Numbered from the stretch's first letter, positions 35,208 to 43,797 are shown. The stretch is DNA of 64,000 nucleotides from Gammaproteobacteria bacterium (GCA_016705365.1 JADIYI010000008.1:1488001-1552000); one strand, 5' to 3'. Made by a program: numbers and translations. The notes: generated by a model not told the origin, from the letters alone.

Positions 35208-36395
35208 TCAGCGCTTCACGATCACCGAGGATCCATGCCCGAACAGCCCCTGGTTCGCGGTGATGCCGACGCGCGCACCCCCGACCTGGCGATCGCCGGC
35301 ATCGCCGCGCAATTGCAGGGTCAGTTCGCAGACCTGTGCCAGCGCCTGTGCCGGCACGGCTTCCCCGAAGCAGGCAAGCCCGCCGGAGGTGTTTACCGGT
35401 ATGCGTCCGCCGATCGACGTGGCGCCTTCGCGCACCAGGCCCGCCGCTTCGCCCCGCGGGCAAAGTTGCAGGTCTTCGCACCAGTCGAGTTCGAGCGCGG
35501 AGGAGAGGTCATAGACTTCCGCGAGGCTGACGTCCCGCGGACCGATGCCTGCTTCCTCGTAGGCCTTGAGCGGTATCGAGGCGCGAAAACGATGCGTATC
35601 GACCGCGCTCGCCGCCGCCGAATCGGTCGCGAGGTCGGGCATCTCGACCACTTCACTGGCGAAGGTCGGCGTCACGGTTGAAATCGCCGCGACCCGTACC
35701 GCATCGCCCCGCCCGATACGGCGTGCGTAATCGAGGCTCGAGACCACCAGTGCAGCGCCGCCATCCGAGGTCGCGCAGATCTGCAGCAGGCGCAACGGGT
35801 GCGCAACCATTGGCGAGGCGTGTACATCGGCCATGGTGAATTTCTTGCGATAACGGGCATTCGGATTGGTGAAGCCATGCTCGCTGTTCTTGATCTTCAC
35901 CAGGCCAAAATCGTCTTCCGTATCACCGTAGAGATCCATTCGCCGCCGCGCGTAGAGCGCGAAGTAGGTCGGGTTGGTGATGCCGACCAGGAATCGCACC
36001 CAGTCGGGATCGTCGGGTCGGTAGCCCTTGGCGGGCGCCAGGAAACCCTTTGGCGTGGTATCGGCGCCTACCACCAGGGCGACCTCGCATTCGCCGGAGA
36101 GGATTTTCGAGCGCGCCGCAGCCAGGGCCTGCGAGCCCGAGGCGCATGCTGCATAGGAAGTGTTCACCTCGGCACCCTGCCAGCCGAGGGCCTGGGCAAA
36201 GGTCGCGCCGGACACATAGCCCGGGTAACCGCAGCGCATGGTGGCTGCCCCCGAGACATAGCGGATGTCCTGCCAGCGCACGCCGGAATCGGCGATTGCC
36301 GCGCGTGCCGCGTGCAGACCGTATTCGACGAAATTGCGACCCCACTTGCCCCAGGGATGCATGCCGATGCCGAGTATGGCGATGTCGTTGCTCAT
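35208..36395 (-). CDS. Thiolase-fold lipid-transfer protein, aldolase-like (Ltp2-like)
   Basis: A 395-residue protein with the SCP-x thiolase fold. It keeps a Cys at the nucleophile position (Cys84 in SYAACASGSQAL), but the second catalytic motif GHPxGATG is replaced by CFGEAVPAQALAQ (about residues 342-354), and the late Cys-containing loop reads ITANQGLFGHG. A normal thiolase cannot work without the His of that motif. Ltp2 of actinobacteria, which shares the fold, is a retro-aldolase in cholesterol side-chain removal and works with a DUF35 partner. The DUF35 gene here lies 16 bp upstream. An aldolase role is therefore a good inference. Compare the intact thiolase at 8368-9513. Confidence 0.85.
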   Translation of the reverse strand: MSNDIAILGIGMHPWGKWGRNFVEYGLHAARAAIADSGVRWQDIRYVSGAATMRCGYPGYVSGATFAQALGWQGAEVNTSYAACASGSQALAAARSKILSGECEVALVVGADTTPKGFLAPAKGYRPDDPDWVRFLVGITNPTYFALYARRRMDLYGDTEDDFGLVKIKNSEHGFTNPNARYRKKFTMADVHASPMVAHPLRLLQICATSDGGAALVVSSLDYARRIGRGDAVRVAAISTVTPTFASEVVEMPDLATDSAAASAVDTHRFRASIPLKAYEEAGIGPRDVSLAEVYDLSSALELDWCEDLQLCPRGEAAGLVREGATSIGGRIPVNTSGGLACFGEAVPAQALAQVCELTLQLRGDAGDRQVGGARVGITANQGLFGHGSSVIVKR

Positions 36396-36411
36396 GAATT
36401 CTGCTCTCCCA

Positions 36412-36846
36412 TCAGGCCACCGGCTTCCATTTCCAGATCATTTTCTCCGACTCCGCATCCGTATAGAGCGTGTCGAGCACGAGTTCCATTTCCTGTCCGA
36501 CCTTGAGATCGGTCACCTCGACGCCGCGCACCACCTGGCCGAGGATCACCATGCGCTCGGATTCCAGTTCCACCGCGGCGATCGTGAACGGCTCGAAAGG
36601 CTCGGCGGCGACAAACGGTTCCGGTGGTTTGTAGGCGGCATTGGTACAGGACCAGACCCGGCCGCGCCGCGACAGCGGTACCTCGTCGAACTCGCTGCTG
36701 TCGCAGGCCGGGTTGCGGCAATAGCTGGTCTGTTTCGGGAAATAGCAGGTGTTGCAGGCACGACAGCGCGAGCCCAGCAGCTGCGGTTCCTTTTCATCCA
36801 GGGTGAACCAGCCCTCGAGGGCTGCGACCTTTGGCAATACGCTCAT
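36412..36846 (-). CDS. DUF35 zinc-ribbon/OB-fold partner protein
   Basis: A 144-residue DUF35 protein: zinc ribbon with Cys pairs (CRAC, then CRNPAC, about residues 28-48) and an OB fold (RGRVWSCTNAAYKPP, ILGQVVRGVEVTDLKVGQEMELVLD). It is a single-domain DUF35, without the MaoC hydratase half of mycobacterial ChsH2. It lies directly ahead of the aldolase-like thiolase and likely forms its complex partner, channelling an acyl-CoA. The start is ATG 36846; the ACAD genes are transcribed divergently from a shared gap of 242 bp. Confidence 0.88.
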   Translation of the reverse strand: MSVLPKVAALEGWFTLDEKEPQLLGSRCRACNTCYFPKQTSYCRNPACDSSEFDEVPLSRRGRVWSCTNAAYKPPEPFVAAEPFEPFTIAAVELESERMVILGQVVRGVEVTDLKVGQEMELVLDTLYTDAESEKMIWKWKPVA

Positions 36847-37088
36847 TCTCGTTCTCCGCGTTCCGGTGCCGATGCGCTCCGGTGGCTGCTGACTCAGGGT
36901 GGGGCGCGCCGCGAAGTGCGGGCGCCGGAGCAAACCCGAAGGATACACGTGCGTGCCGTCGCGCGGCAATAAACAGAGCCTCTTCCGCTGAGTGCTATTG
37001 TCAGCCGGCATTGATATGTTTGGCCCTTGTACGGCCATGCCGGGATAGGCAGTATCGCGCGCATGGTCGCGTTTCTGGAGTGCAGGCG

Positions 37089-38276
37089 ATGAAGGTTGAA
37101 TTTACCCCGGAACAGGAGGCGTTGCGGCGCGAGTTGCGTGCCTATTTCGAGCAACTCATGACTCCCGAGCTGGTGGCCGAATGCGACGAGAGTCCCGGCG
37201 AAGGAGGCGGTCCGTTGTGGCGCGCGGCGCTGGCGCAGATGGGGCGTGATGGCTGGATCGGCCTCGGCTGGCCGAAGGAGCTCGGCGGACGCGGCATGAC
37301 GCCGCTCGAGCAATTCATCTTTGTCGAGGAGGTGATGCGCGCGGGCTATCCGTTTCCGTTCCTGACCACCGAGTCGGTCGGTCCCATGCTCGCGCAGTAT
37401 GGCAACGAGTGGATTCACCGTGAAATCGTGCCGAAGATTCTCGCCGGGGAGCTGTGCATCGCGATCGGCTATTCCGAGCCCGGCGCCGGCACCGATCTGG
37501 CCGCGCTGAAAACGACCGCGGTGCGTGACGGTGACGAATGGGTCATCAACGGCCAGAAAATGTGGACCAGCCTGGCCAATTTCAGCGATTACGTGTGGCT
37601 CGCGGTACGTACCGATCCGGATGCGCCGAAAAAGCACAAGGGCATCTCGATGTTCCTGATACCGACCACCGATCCGGCCTGGAGCTGCACCCCGGTCCAC
37701 ACATTGGGCGGCGTGCGCACCAACGCGACCTATTACGACAATATCCGGGTCTCGGACAAGAACCTGGTCGGGGAGCTCAATGGCGGCTGGAAACTGATCA
37801 CCAGCCAGTTGAACCGCGAGCGCCTGAGCCTGGTGAATTACGGGCCGACCGCGGTGTTGTTCAACACGGTATCGCGCTGGGCGATGGACACCACCCTTGC
37901 CAACGGTCAGCGGCTGATTGACCAGCCCTGGGTGCAGATGAACCTGGCACGTGTGCGGGCCGGGGTCGAGGCGCTGAAGCTGGTTTGCTACAAACAGGCC
38001 TGGGCCATGACCGCAGGCACGCTCGACATGGCGGATGCGTCGGCGGCGAAGGTCTACGGTTCGGAGTTTTTCATCGAGGTGTATCGATTGCTCGGCGAGG
38101 TGATCGGCGAGGCTTCCCTGGTCAGCCGTCATTCGGCAACAGGGCATGTGCTGAAAGGACGCATCGAGCGCATGTATCGCACTGCGTCGATCCTGACCTT
38201 TGGCGGTGGCGCCAACGAGATACAGCGCGACATCATTTCGGCGGCGGGCTTGTGGATGCCACGCGCCGCGCGCTGA
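37089..38276 (+). CDS. Acyl-CoA dehydrogenase subunit, FadE29/ChsE-like
   Basis: A 395-residue FAD acyl-CoA dehydrogenase. It has a typical N-terminal helical domain (EFTPEQEALRRELRAYFEQLM), the central beta domain (AIGYSEPGAGTDLAALKT and NGQKMWTSLANFSDYVWLAVRT), and a C-terminal helical domain ending LTFGGGANEIQRDIIS. The catalytic Glu of medium-chain-type ACADs (in YEGT) is replaced in the FGGGAN stretch. This matches the FadE28/FadE29 (ChsE) pairs of steroid degradation, which work as alpha2beta2 heterotetramers. The next gene, 32 bp on, is a second short ACAD. The start is ATG 37089 with GGAG 9 nt upstream. Confidence 0.92.
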   Translation: MKVEFTPEQEALRRELRAYFEQLMTPELVAECDESPGEGGGPLWRAALAQMGRDGWIGLGWPKELGGRGMTPLEQFIFVEEVMRAGYPFPFLTTESVGPMLAQYGNEWIHREIVPKILAGELCIAIGYSEPGAGTDLAALKTTAVRDGDEWVINGQKMWTSLANFSDYVWLAVRTDPDAPKKHKGISMFLIPTTDPAWSCTPVHTLGGVRTNATYYDNIRVSDKNLVGELNGGWKLITSQLNRERLSLVNYGPTAVLFNTVSRWAMDTTLANGQRLIDQPWVQMNLARVRAGVEALKLVCYKQAWAMTAGTLDMADASAAKVYGSEFFIEVYRLLGEVIGEASLVSRHSATGHVLKGRIERMYRTASILTFGGGANEIQRDIISAAGLWMPRAAR

Positions 38277-38308
38277 GCCGGGCGGGACAATTTCTGGAGG
38301 AATGAGCA

Positions 38309-39430
38309 ATGGATTTCGGAATCTCGGAAGAGCAGCGCGATATTCAGGAGCTGGCACGCAAGATCCTTGGCGATCTCGCGACGCCGGTGCGGCTCGCGGC
38401 CTATGACAACTACGCCAGCGAACGCTTCGACGAGGAGCTCTGGCGCCAGCTGGCGGAGGCCGGATTGCTGGGTCTGGCGGTGCCCGAGGAATTCGGCGGC
38501 ATGGGTTTCGGATTCATGGAGCTCGCACTGCTGAGCGAGGAAATCGGGCGCACCATAGCGCCGGTGCCGGTGCTCAGCCACCTGCTGGGCGGTGTGTTGC
38601 CGATCTGCCTGTTTGGCAGCGCCGAGCAGAAACAACGCCTGCTGCCGGGCGCCGTATCCGGCGAGCAGCTGCTGAGCGCGGCGCTCGAGGAGGATGCCGC
38701 CGTGAGCGTTACCACCGCTCGCGCCGAGGCGGGGGGCTATCGCGTCAGTGGCGAGAAGTTTGCGGTGCCGTTCGCACACCGGGCGCAGCGGGTGCTGATC
38801 GCGGCCCAAACCGATGGCGGCGTGGTCGTGTTGCTGGTGGATCCGGCGGCCAGCGGTGTGAGTTGTAGCGCAATGAAAACCACCAGCTACGAGCCGCAAT
38901 CGCTGCTGCGCATGGACCACGTGCGGGTCGAGGCCGCCGACGTTCTGGCGGGCCCGGATCGCGGTGCCGCCGTGATCGGCTCGATTACCCGTCACATGAC
39001 CGTCGCCCTCTGTGCGCACCAGGTGGGGGTGACCGACAGCATGCTGCGTCAGACCGCCGCCTATACCAGCGAGCGCAAGCAATTCGGGGTTCCGATCGCC
39101 ACCTTCCAGGCGGTCGGGCACCGCGCGGCGAACTGTTTCATCGATGTCGAATGCCTGCGTCTCGGCACTTACCAGGCGGCATCGTTGCTGGCTGCCGGTG
39201 AAGCGGCAGTCGTGGAAACGGATATCGCCAAGATATGGGCGGGAGATGTCGGACACCGGGTGAGTTATGCCGCACAGCATCTGCACGGTGGCGCCGGGGT
39301 CGATCGTGGCAATACGCTGTGGCGCTATTGCCTGTGGGCACGCCACAACGAGATGACGCTCGGCTCTTCCGCGGCGCGTCTGGCAGTGCTGGGCGCGCGC
39401 TGCGCCAGCGGTGAGGCCCTGATCGACTGA
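38309..39430 (+). CDS. Acyl-CoA dehydrogenase subunit, second of pair (FadE28-like)
   Basis: A 373-residue acyl-CoA dehydrogenase family protein. N-terminal domain FGISEEQRDIQELARKILGDL; C-terminal domain with HLHGGAGVDRGNTLWRY, the conserved FAD-contact motif. The central beta domain is short and lacks the usual TEPxxGSD motif (the matching region reads LEEDAAVSVTTARAEAGG), so FAD and substrate binding probably depend on the partner. It follows the first ACAD by 32 bp with GGAGG before the ATG. Together the two probably form a heteromeric ACAD acting on a branched or ring-bearing acyl-CoA. Confidence 0.9.
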   Translation: MDFGISEEQRDIQELARKILGDLATPVRLAAYDNYASERFDEELWRQLAEAGLLGLAVPEEFGGMGFGFMELALLSEEIGRTIAPVPVLSHLLGGVLPICLFGSAEQKQRLLPGAVSGEQLLSAALEEDAAVSVTTARAEAGGYRVSGEKFAVPFAHRAQRVLIAAQTDGGVVVLLVDPAASGVSCSAMKTTSYEPQSLLRMDHVRVEAADVLAGPDRGAAVIGSITRHMTVALCAHQVGVTDSMLRQTAAYTSERKQFGVPIATFQAVGHRAANCFIDVECLRLGTYQAASLLAAGEAAVVETDIAKIWAGDVGHRVSYAAQHLHGGAGVDRGNTLWRYCLWARHNEMTLGSSAARLAVLGARCASGEALID

Positions 39431-39452
39431 GTTCGCGCGAAACCGCGCCGCG

Positions 39453-39911
39453 TCAGCGCTTTACCTGCTCGATATCGGCCTGATCGACCAGGTTCCACTC
39501 GCCGGCATTGCGGAACAGTCGCTTCTCCAGCCGCGGGTAGTCGACGATGTCGTGCGCCAGGCGTTGCCCCATGACCAGGCACACCAGCGGTACTGCGCCG
39601 TCATTGATCAGTTCGTGCGCGACGCCATTGGTCGGGCAGCCGATGAAATCCCCCGGGCCAATCGGCTGCAGCGCCTCGCCGAGCACCGCGATACCGCGAC
39701 CCGCGAGCACGTAGATGCACTCCTCCTCGAAGCGATGCACATGGTATTCGGTGGACTGATGGCCCGGATCGACCGTGATCAGGTGCACGCCGAGATTCTT
39801 CATCCCGGTCGCATCGCCCAGCGATTTGTTGAGGCGCTCGGCGGCGCCGTTGAGGTAATGCGCCTTGCGCACACCTTCCATTTGCTCGATTTCCGCTGCC
39901 GCCAAATACAT
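39453..39911 (-). CDS. Cupin-domain protein
   Basis: A 152-residue single cupin. The metal-binding strands contain HVHRFEEECIYVLAGRG (His, His, Glu, near residues 55-70) and a second motif GVAHELIND (His). It could be a sugar isomerase, dioxygenase or a sensor; no specific family is clear. It faces the plus-strand ACAD pair tail-to-tail, 22 bp away, and is divergent from the SRAP gene 75 bp away. Confidence 0.85.
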   Translation of the reverse strand: MYLAAAEIEQMEGVRKAHYLNGAAERLNKSLGDATGMKNLGVHLITVDPGHQSTEYHVHRFEEECIYVLAGRGIAVLGEALQPIGPGDFIGCPTNGVAHELINDGAVPLVCLVMGQRLAHDIVDYPRLEKRLFRNAGEWNLVDQADIEQVKR

Positions 39912-39986
39912 CCTGGTTTGTCCCCGTGTTCCGATGCGTGCAGTGTACCCAATTCCCGATGACAGAATTGGGTAAACTGCCGGACC

Positions 39987-40664
39987 ATGTGTGGTCGCTA
40001 CAACGTGCATGATGATCCGTGGCTGCAGACCCTGTTGCGCGAACTGGGAATCGACGCGCAGCTGGCGACGCGGGTGAACGTTGCACCTGCCGAGCCGGTG
40101 CCGGTGGTTTTCGAGGAGGACGGGCGGCGCCGGATGCGCGAGATGCGCTGGTGGCTGGTGCCGTCGTGGGCGCCGGCGATCGACACGCGCTACTCGATGT
40201 TCAATGCCAAGGCCGAGACCCTTGCCACGAGCAAGGCGTTTCGCGGACCGTTGCGGCACCGGCGCTGTATTCTGCCGGCATCCTCGTTTATCGAATGGAC
40301 CCTGTCCGAAGGGCGCAAGCAGCCGTGGCTGATCCGGGCCGAGGGCGCCGCCATTGCATTCGCCGGCCTCTGGGATGTCTGGGAAAAGGACGGCAACTAC
40401 CTCGAGTCCTGCACCATCATCACCACCGATGCCGCACCCGGACTCGAACGCCTGCACCGGCGCATGCCGGTGATGTTGCGCGCGGAGGATTTCGCGCGCT
40501 GGCTGGATGTGGGTGTACCTCCGAAGGAGCTGACGGACCTGTACCGGGCGCGGCTTCCGGGAGTGATGGTGGTGGCCACGGCGTCCGCGAAGTTGAACGA
40601 TGCGCGCAACAAGAATTCCGATCTGCTGCACGAGACCGGTATCCCGGAGCGAGTGGAGGAATGA
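39987..40664 (+). CDS. SRAP-family abasic-site DNA-protein crosslinking protein (YedK/HMCES)
   Basis: A 225-residue SRAP protein (E. coli YedK is 222). The catalytic Cys is at position 2 after removal of Met (MCGRYN), and the other active-site residues are in SFIEW (Glu) and RLHRRMPVML (His). It binds abasic sites in single-stranded DNA by a thiazolidine bond and protects them from cleavage. The gene starts at 39987, 75 bp from the divergent cupin gene. It is a repair housekeeping gene and not obviously linked to its neighbours. Confidence 0.93.
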   Translation: MCGRYNVHDDPWLQTLLRELGIDAQLATRVNVAPAEPVPVVFEEDGRRRMREMRWWLVPSWAPAIDTRYSMFNAKAETLATSKAFRGPLRHRRCILPASSFIEWTLSEGRKQPWLIRAEGAAIAFAGLWDVWEKDGNYLESCTIITTDAAPGLERLHRRMPVMLRAEDFARWLDVGVPPKELTDLYRARLPGVMVVATASAKLNDARNKNSDLLHETGIPERVEE

Positions 40665-40798
40665 ACCGGACAGAGCACGGCCGGATCAAATCTGCCAAAC
40701 TTGGGCAGGGCGCCGCGCGTCGTTGCAAATGCTCGAACGGTTCCGCGAACGACAAGGCGTGCCCGAAGCATATCCCGACAAGCCCGGAGAGAATCCAG

Positions 40799-41269
40799 AT
40801 GACGAATCCTGAACAGTTGCAGCAACTCGGTTTGCCCCCGGCGGACCAGATCGGTTTCGTGGTGCGCGATCTCGAACAGTCGATGGCGGCATATGCGCCG
40901 CTGTTCGGGCCGTTCAGCACCATGGATGGCTCGGTGACTCAGGTGCGCTACCGCGGGCGTAACGAGGACGCCGGGCTGAAACTTGCGTTCGGGCGCAGCG
41001 GCGATCTCGAAATCGAATTGATCCAGTGGGTGTCGGGTCACAGTCCGCACCGTGAATTCATCGAGAAGGGCCGTGAAGGCATGCATCATATCCGCTTTCG
41101 TGTGGAAGATGCCGATGCCTGGATCGCGCGCCTGGAAGCGCTCGGCTATGCCGCGATCTGGTACAAGCGCTTCTCGGCTGACACGACCTTCGCGTATCTC
41201 GAGCGCAGTGGTGATCCGACCCTGGTCGAGATCCTGCAGATGCCGCCTGGAGGCCCCGGCAGCCAGTGA
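40799..41269 (+). CDS. VOC (glyoxalase/epimerase) family protein
   Basis: A 156-residue protein with two VOC repeats: ADQIGFVVRDLEQSMAAYAPLFGPF and HHIRFRVEDADAWIARLEALGY. Potential metal ligands are in HHIRF and LVEILQM. The VOC superfamily includes methylmalonyl-CoA epimerase and glyoxalase I, but the specific activity is not determined by these motifs. The start at 40799 follows GGAGAGAATCC, and the stop overlaps the next gene (PlsC-like) as ATGA, so it heads a coupled run of four genes. Confidence 0.85.
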   Translation: MTNPEQLQQLGLPPADQIGFVVRDLEQSMAAYAPLFGPFSTMDGSVTQVRYRGRNEDAGLKLAFGRSGDLEIELIQWVSGHSPHREFIEKGREGMHHIRFRVEDADAWIARLEALGYAAIWYKRFSADTTFAYLERSGDPTLVEILQMPPGGPGSQ

Positions 41270-41877
41270 TGACAGGGGCAGGCAATGCGATCGTTCCTTC
41301 CACTCCCGGGCGGGTTCCGCGATCGGGCAATGGTTTTACCCGCTGGTTGGGGCGCACGCTGCTGCGTCTTGCCGGGTGGCGGGTGACCGGTACGCTGCCC
41401 GATCTGCCGCGCTTCATCGCGATCGCCTCCCCCCATACCTCGAACTGGGACTGGGCGCTGACCTTGAGCACCTCTTTCGCGCTCGGCGTGCCGCTCAATT
41501 ACATGGTCAAGGACAGCGCATTTTTCTGGCCGCTGTCGCTGTTTCTGCGCGCTACCGGTGGTGTGCCAACCAATCGTCTGGCGCCGCTCGGCATGGTCGA
41601 GGAGCTTGCCGCGCGGCTGCGCAACACGCCCGAGATCGTGTTGGCTATCACCCCGGAGGGCACACGGGCGCGGGTCGATAACTGGAAAAGCGGGTTTTTG
41701 CGCATTGCCGAGCTGGCCAAGCTGCCGGTACTGCTGATCTCGTGGGATTATCCGAGCAGGATTCTGAATCTGGGTCCGCTGGCTGAACTGACGGGCGATC
41801 ATGAGGCCGACCTCCGCGCCATTCGCACCTATTACAGCCAGTTCACCGGGCGCAACCCGAGGAACCAGAGTTCATGA
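41266..41877 (+). CDS. PlsC-like lysophospholipid acyltransferase
   Basis: A 203-residue acyltransferase of the 1-acylglycerol-3-phosphate acyltransferase type. The catalytic motif HTSNWD (HX4D) is near residue 64, and the phosphate-binding EGTR motif is near 131. It is short and without a strong N-terminal membrane helix, so it may be a peripheral enzyme with a specialised acceptor. Coupled by ATGA overlaps to the VOC gene before and the ArfB gene after. Its role is likely membrane phospholipid or lipid-A-type acylation; exact acceptor unknown. Confidence 0.88.
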   Translation: MMTGAGNAIVPSTPGRVPRSGNGFTRWLGRTLLRLAGWRVTGTLPDLPRFIAIASPHTSNWDWALTLSTSFALGVPLNYMVKDSAFFWPLSLFLRATGGVPTNRLAPLGMVEELAARLRNTPEIVLAITPEGTRARVDNWKSGFLRIAELAKLPVLLISWDYPSRILNLGPLAELTGDHEADLRAIRTYYSQFTGRNPRNQSS

Positions 41878-42293
41878 TCGAGCTCGCGCCGGGCATGTCG
41901 GTCGCCGACGAGGAAATAGAGATCAGCGCGATCCGCGCGCAGGGCGCGGGCGGACAGAATGTGAACAAGGTGTCGAACGCGGTGCATCTGCGCTTTGATG
42001 TGCGTGCCTCCTCGCTGCCCGAAGCGGTGCGCGAGGCGGTGTTGTCGTTGCGTGATCACCGCCTCAGCAAGGACGGCGTGGTGGTGATCAAGGCGCAGCG
42101 TTTTCGCAGTCTCGAGAAAAACCGCGAGGACGCGTTCGAGCGTCTGCGCGAATTGCTGAGGCGCGCCACGCAGGCGCGCCGGGTGCGGGTGGCCACGCGG
42201 CCGACGCGGGCTGCGCGGCGCAGGCGCGTCGATGACAAGAGCCGCCGCGGCGAGTTGAAGAGCAGTCGGCGGCCGTTGCGCCACGAGGAGTGA
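41874..42293 (+). CDS. arfB: Alternative ribosome-rescue factor ArfB
   Basis: A 139-residue peptidyl-tRNA hydrolase (E. coli ArfB/YaeJ is 140). The GGQ motif is in RAQGAGGQNVNKVSNAVHL (near residue 24-28), followed by the RF1-domain fold and a basic C-terminal tail (RRRRVDDKSRRGELKSSRR) that enters the mRNA channel. It releases peptides from ribosomes stalled without a stop codon. It overlaps the PlsC-like gene by ATGA. Confidence 0.95.
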   Translation: MIELAPGMSVADEEIEISAIRAQGAGGQNVNKVSNAVHLRFDVRASSLPEAVREAVLSLRDHRLSKDGVVVIKAQRFRSLEKNREDAFERLRELLRRATQARRVRVATRPTRAARRRRVDDKSRRGELKSSRRPLRHEE

Positions 42294-42342
42294 TTTCGCA
42301 AGGCGTGATGGTGCCGCGGGCGCCCATGCCGGGGGGAGGCCG

Positions 42343-42828
42343 ATGGATCTTCAATTGATGTTGTGGCTGGTTCTGGCAGCGGCATTGATACTGGCCGGGC
42401 TGGCCGGGCTCATGCTGCCGGTACTGCCGGGAGCGGCGCTGTTGCTGGCGGGTTTCGTGGTCGCGGCCTGGGCCGAGGATTTCCGCTACGTCGGTGTGGC
42501 CACGCTGTCGCTGCTCGCGTTGCTCGGATGTCTTATATTCGCGGTCGATTTCGTGGCCGGCGCGCTTGGCGCGCGTCGCTTCGGCGCCTCGCCACGGGCC
42601 GCGCTCGGGGCCGCGCTCGGCGCGGTGGCGGGCCTGGTATTCGGCCCCATCGGGTTCTTCGTTGGCCCGTTCGTCGGAGCCGTGATCGGCGAATTGTCGG
42701 CGCGGCGCTCCTTGCACCAGGCGAGCCTGGCCGGTGTCGGCGCCACCCTTGGCCTGGTGCTGGGTGTTGCCGCCAAGCTGGCGCTGGCGCTTACCATGAT
42801 CGGCGTGTTCCTGATCGCGCGCTGGTGA
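42343..42828 (+). CDS. DUF456 membrane protein
   Basis: A 161-residue hydrophobic protein of the DUF456 family, with four to five membrane segments. It contains the family's central Gly-rich stretch (LGAALGAVAGLVFGPIGFFVGPFVGAVIGEL). The function of DUF456 is not known. It lies 49 bp after arfB, and its stop codon is within the ribosome site of the following NlpC gene. Confidence 0.88.
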   Translation: MDLQLMLWLVLAAALILAGLAGLMLPVLPGAALLLAGFVVAAWAEDFRYVGVATLSLLALLGCLIFAVDFVAGALGARRFGASPRAALGAALGAVAGLVFGPIGFFVGPFVGAVIGELSARRSLHQASLAGVGATLGLVLGVAAKLALALTMIGVFLIARW

Positions 42829-42839
42829 GGAGGAGCAGC

Positions 42840-43346
42840 TTGTTGCCGCGCGTCTCGAAGATCGTCACCACGGTGCTGCTGGTGGTCACGCTGGGCGGCT
42901 GCGGCTGGATGCCCTGGCACGACAGCGAGCCCGAAACCCACCCCGGGGTGCCGGGTTACGTGGCACTGGGCGATGCCGCCGCGGTGCGTGCGGCTTTGCT
43001 CGAGCAGCATCGACAATGGCGCGGCGTGCCATATCGCATGGGCGGCACGGATCGCAACGGGCTCGATTGTTCGGGCTTCACCCAGCTCACCTTCAGGCAG
43101 CGCTTTGGTGTTGCGCTGCCACGCGACACATCGGCGCAGCGCGCGGCGGGCAGGGAGGTCGGGGAGCGACGCATCGTGCCCGGTGACCTGCTGTTTTTCG
43201 ATACCGGCATCTTCGAGCGTCATGTCGGCATTTACCTGGGCGAGCGGCAGTTCCTGCACGTCTCCACCCGCGCCGGGGTGATGATTTCCAGCCTTGGCGA
43301 CAAATACTGGTCGCGCCGCTTCAGCCGTGCGGTGCGTGTTCACTGA
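42840..43346 (+). CDS. NlpC/P60 lipoprotein endopeptidase (MepS/Spr-like)
   Basis: A 168-residue lipoprotein. It starts with TTG at 42840, with AGGAGG at 42828-42833, 6 nt upstream; a second TTG directly follows. A signal peptide ends in the lipobox LGGC (about residue 20). The NlpC/P60 domain has the catalytic Cys in GLDCSGFTQ, His in RHVGIYLG, and a third polar residue in FLHVS. It should cut peptide cross-links or stems of peptidoglycan. It belongs to the DUF456/PilZ run. Confidence 0.9.
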   Translation: MLPRVSKIVTTVLLVVTLGGCGWMPWHDSEPETHPGVPGYVALGDAAAVRAALLEQHRQWRGVPYRMGGTDRNGLDCSGFTQLTFRQRFGVALPRDTSAQRAAGREVGERRIVPGDLLFFDTGIFERHVGIYLGERQFLHVSTRAGVMISSLGDKYWSRRFSRAVRVH

Positions 43347-43431
43347 GATACATTGCGTCGTCGCGGCAACAGGCGAATAATGGCTGTGACCTTACCGCAT
43401 GAGCGCGCTGATGGGCGCCGCAGGAGGAGCG

Positions 43432-43788
43432 ATGGCGGAACGCAGGGTTTCCAATCGCCAGCCGAGTCTGGTGTTCTATGACCTGGCCTATGCCGAGACG
43501 GGGCAGCGCTTCGGTGATCTGGTGGACCTGTCGCATGAGGGCCTGATGGCCTGGTGCGATGCGCCAATGCTGCCCGGGTCCCGGGTCGCGCTGCAACTCG
43601 ATATTGCGGCGCGCATGCTGGGCACCCGGTCGGTCCATTTCGAGGCACAATGCTGCTGGTGTCGCGAGACCAGCGGCCCGGATGGTTATGCCTGCGGGCT
43701 GCAGGTTGTGAGCAAGCACTCTCCTGCTGCCGCCCAGATCCCGTATCTCGCGGCGACCATGTTGTTCGATACCCTCCGCGCATTCTGA
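43432..43788 (+). CDS. PilZ-domain protein
   Basis: A 118-residue PilZ domain. The c-di-GMP-binding signature is present: RRxxxR near the N-terminus (RRVSNRQ) and DLSHEGLMAW (D/NxSxxG). The rest is a six-strand barrel (CWCRETSGPDGYACGLQVV). It probably senses c-di-GMP and acts on a partner such as a motility or envelope protein. The start is ATG 43432 with AGGAGGAGC upstream; the frame is open a further 11 codons upstream. Confidence 0.88.
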   Translation: MAERRVSNRQPSLVFYDLAYAETGQRFGDLVDLSHEGLMAWCDAPMLPGSRVALQLDIAARMLGTRSVHFEAQCCWCRETSGPDGYACGLQVVSKHSPAAAQIPYLAATMLFDTLRAF

Positions 43789-43797
43789 TCCGGCGGT

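Noticed and set aside
36847..37088. TGGCC/GGCCA repeat in the divergent gap between DUF35 and ACAD genes
   Set aside because: Only 5-bp arms with GC-rich sequence; no KstR-like TnnAACnnGTTnnA motif was found.
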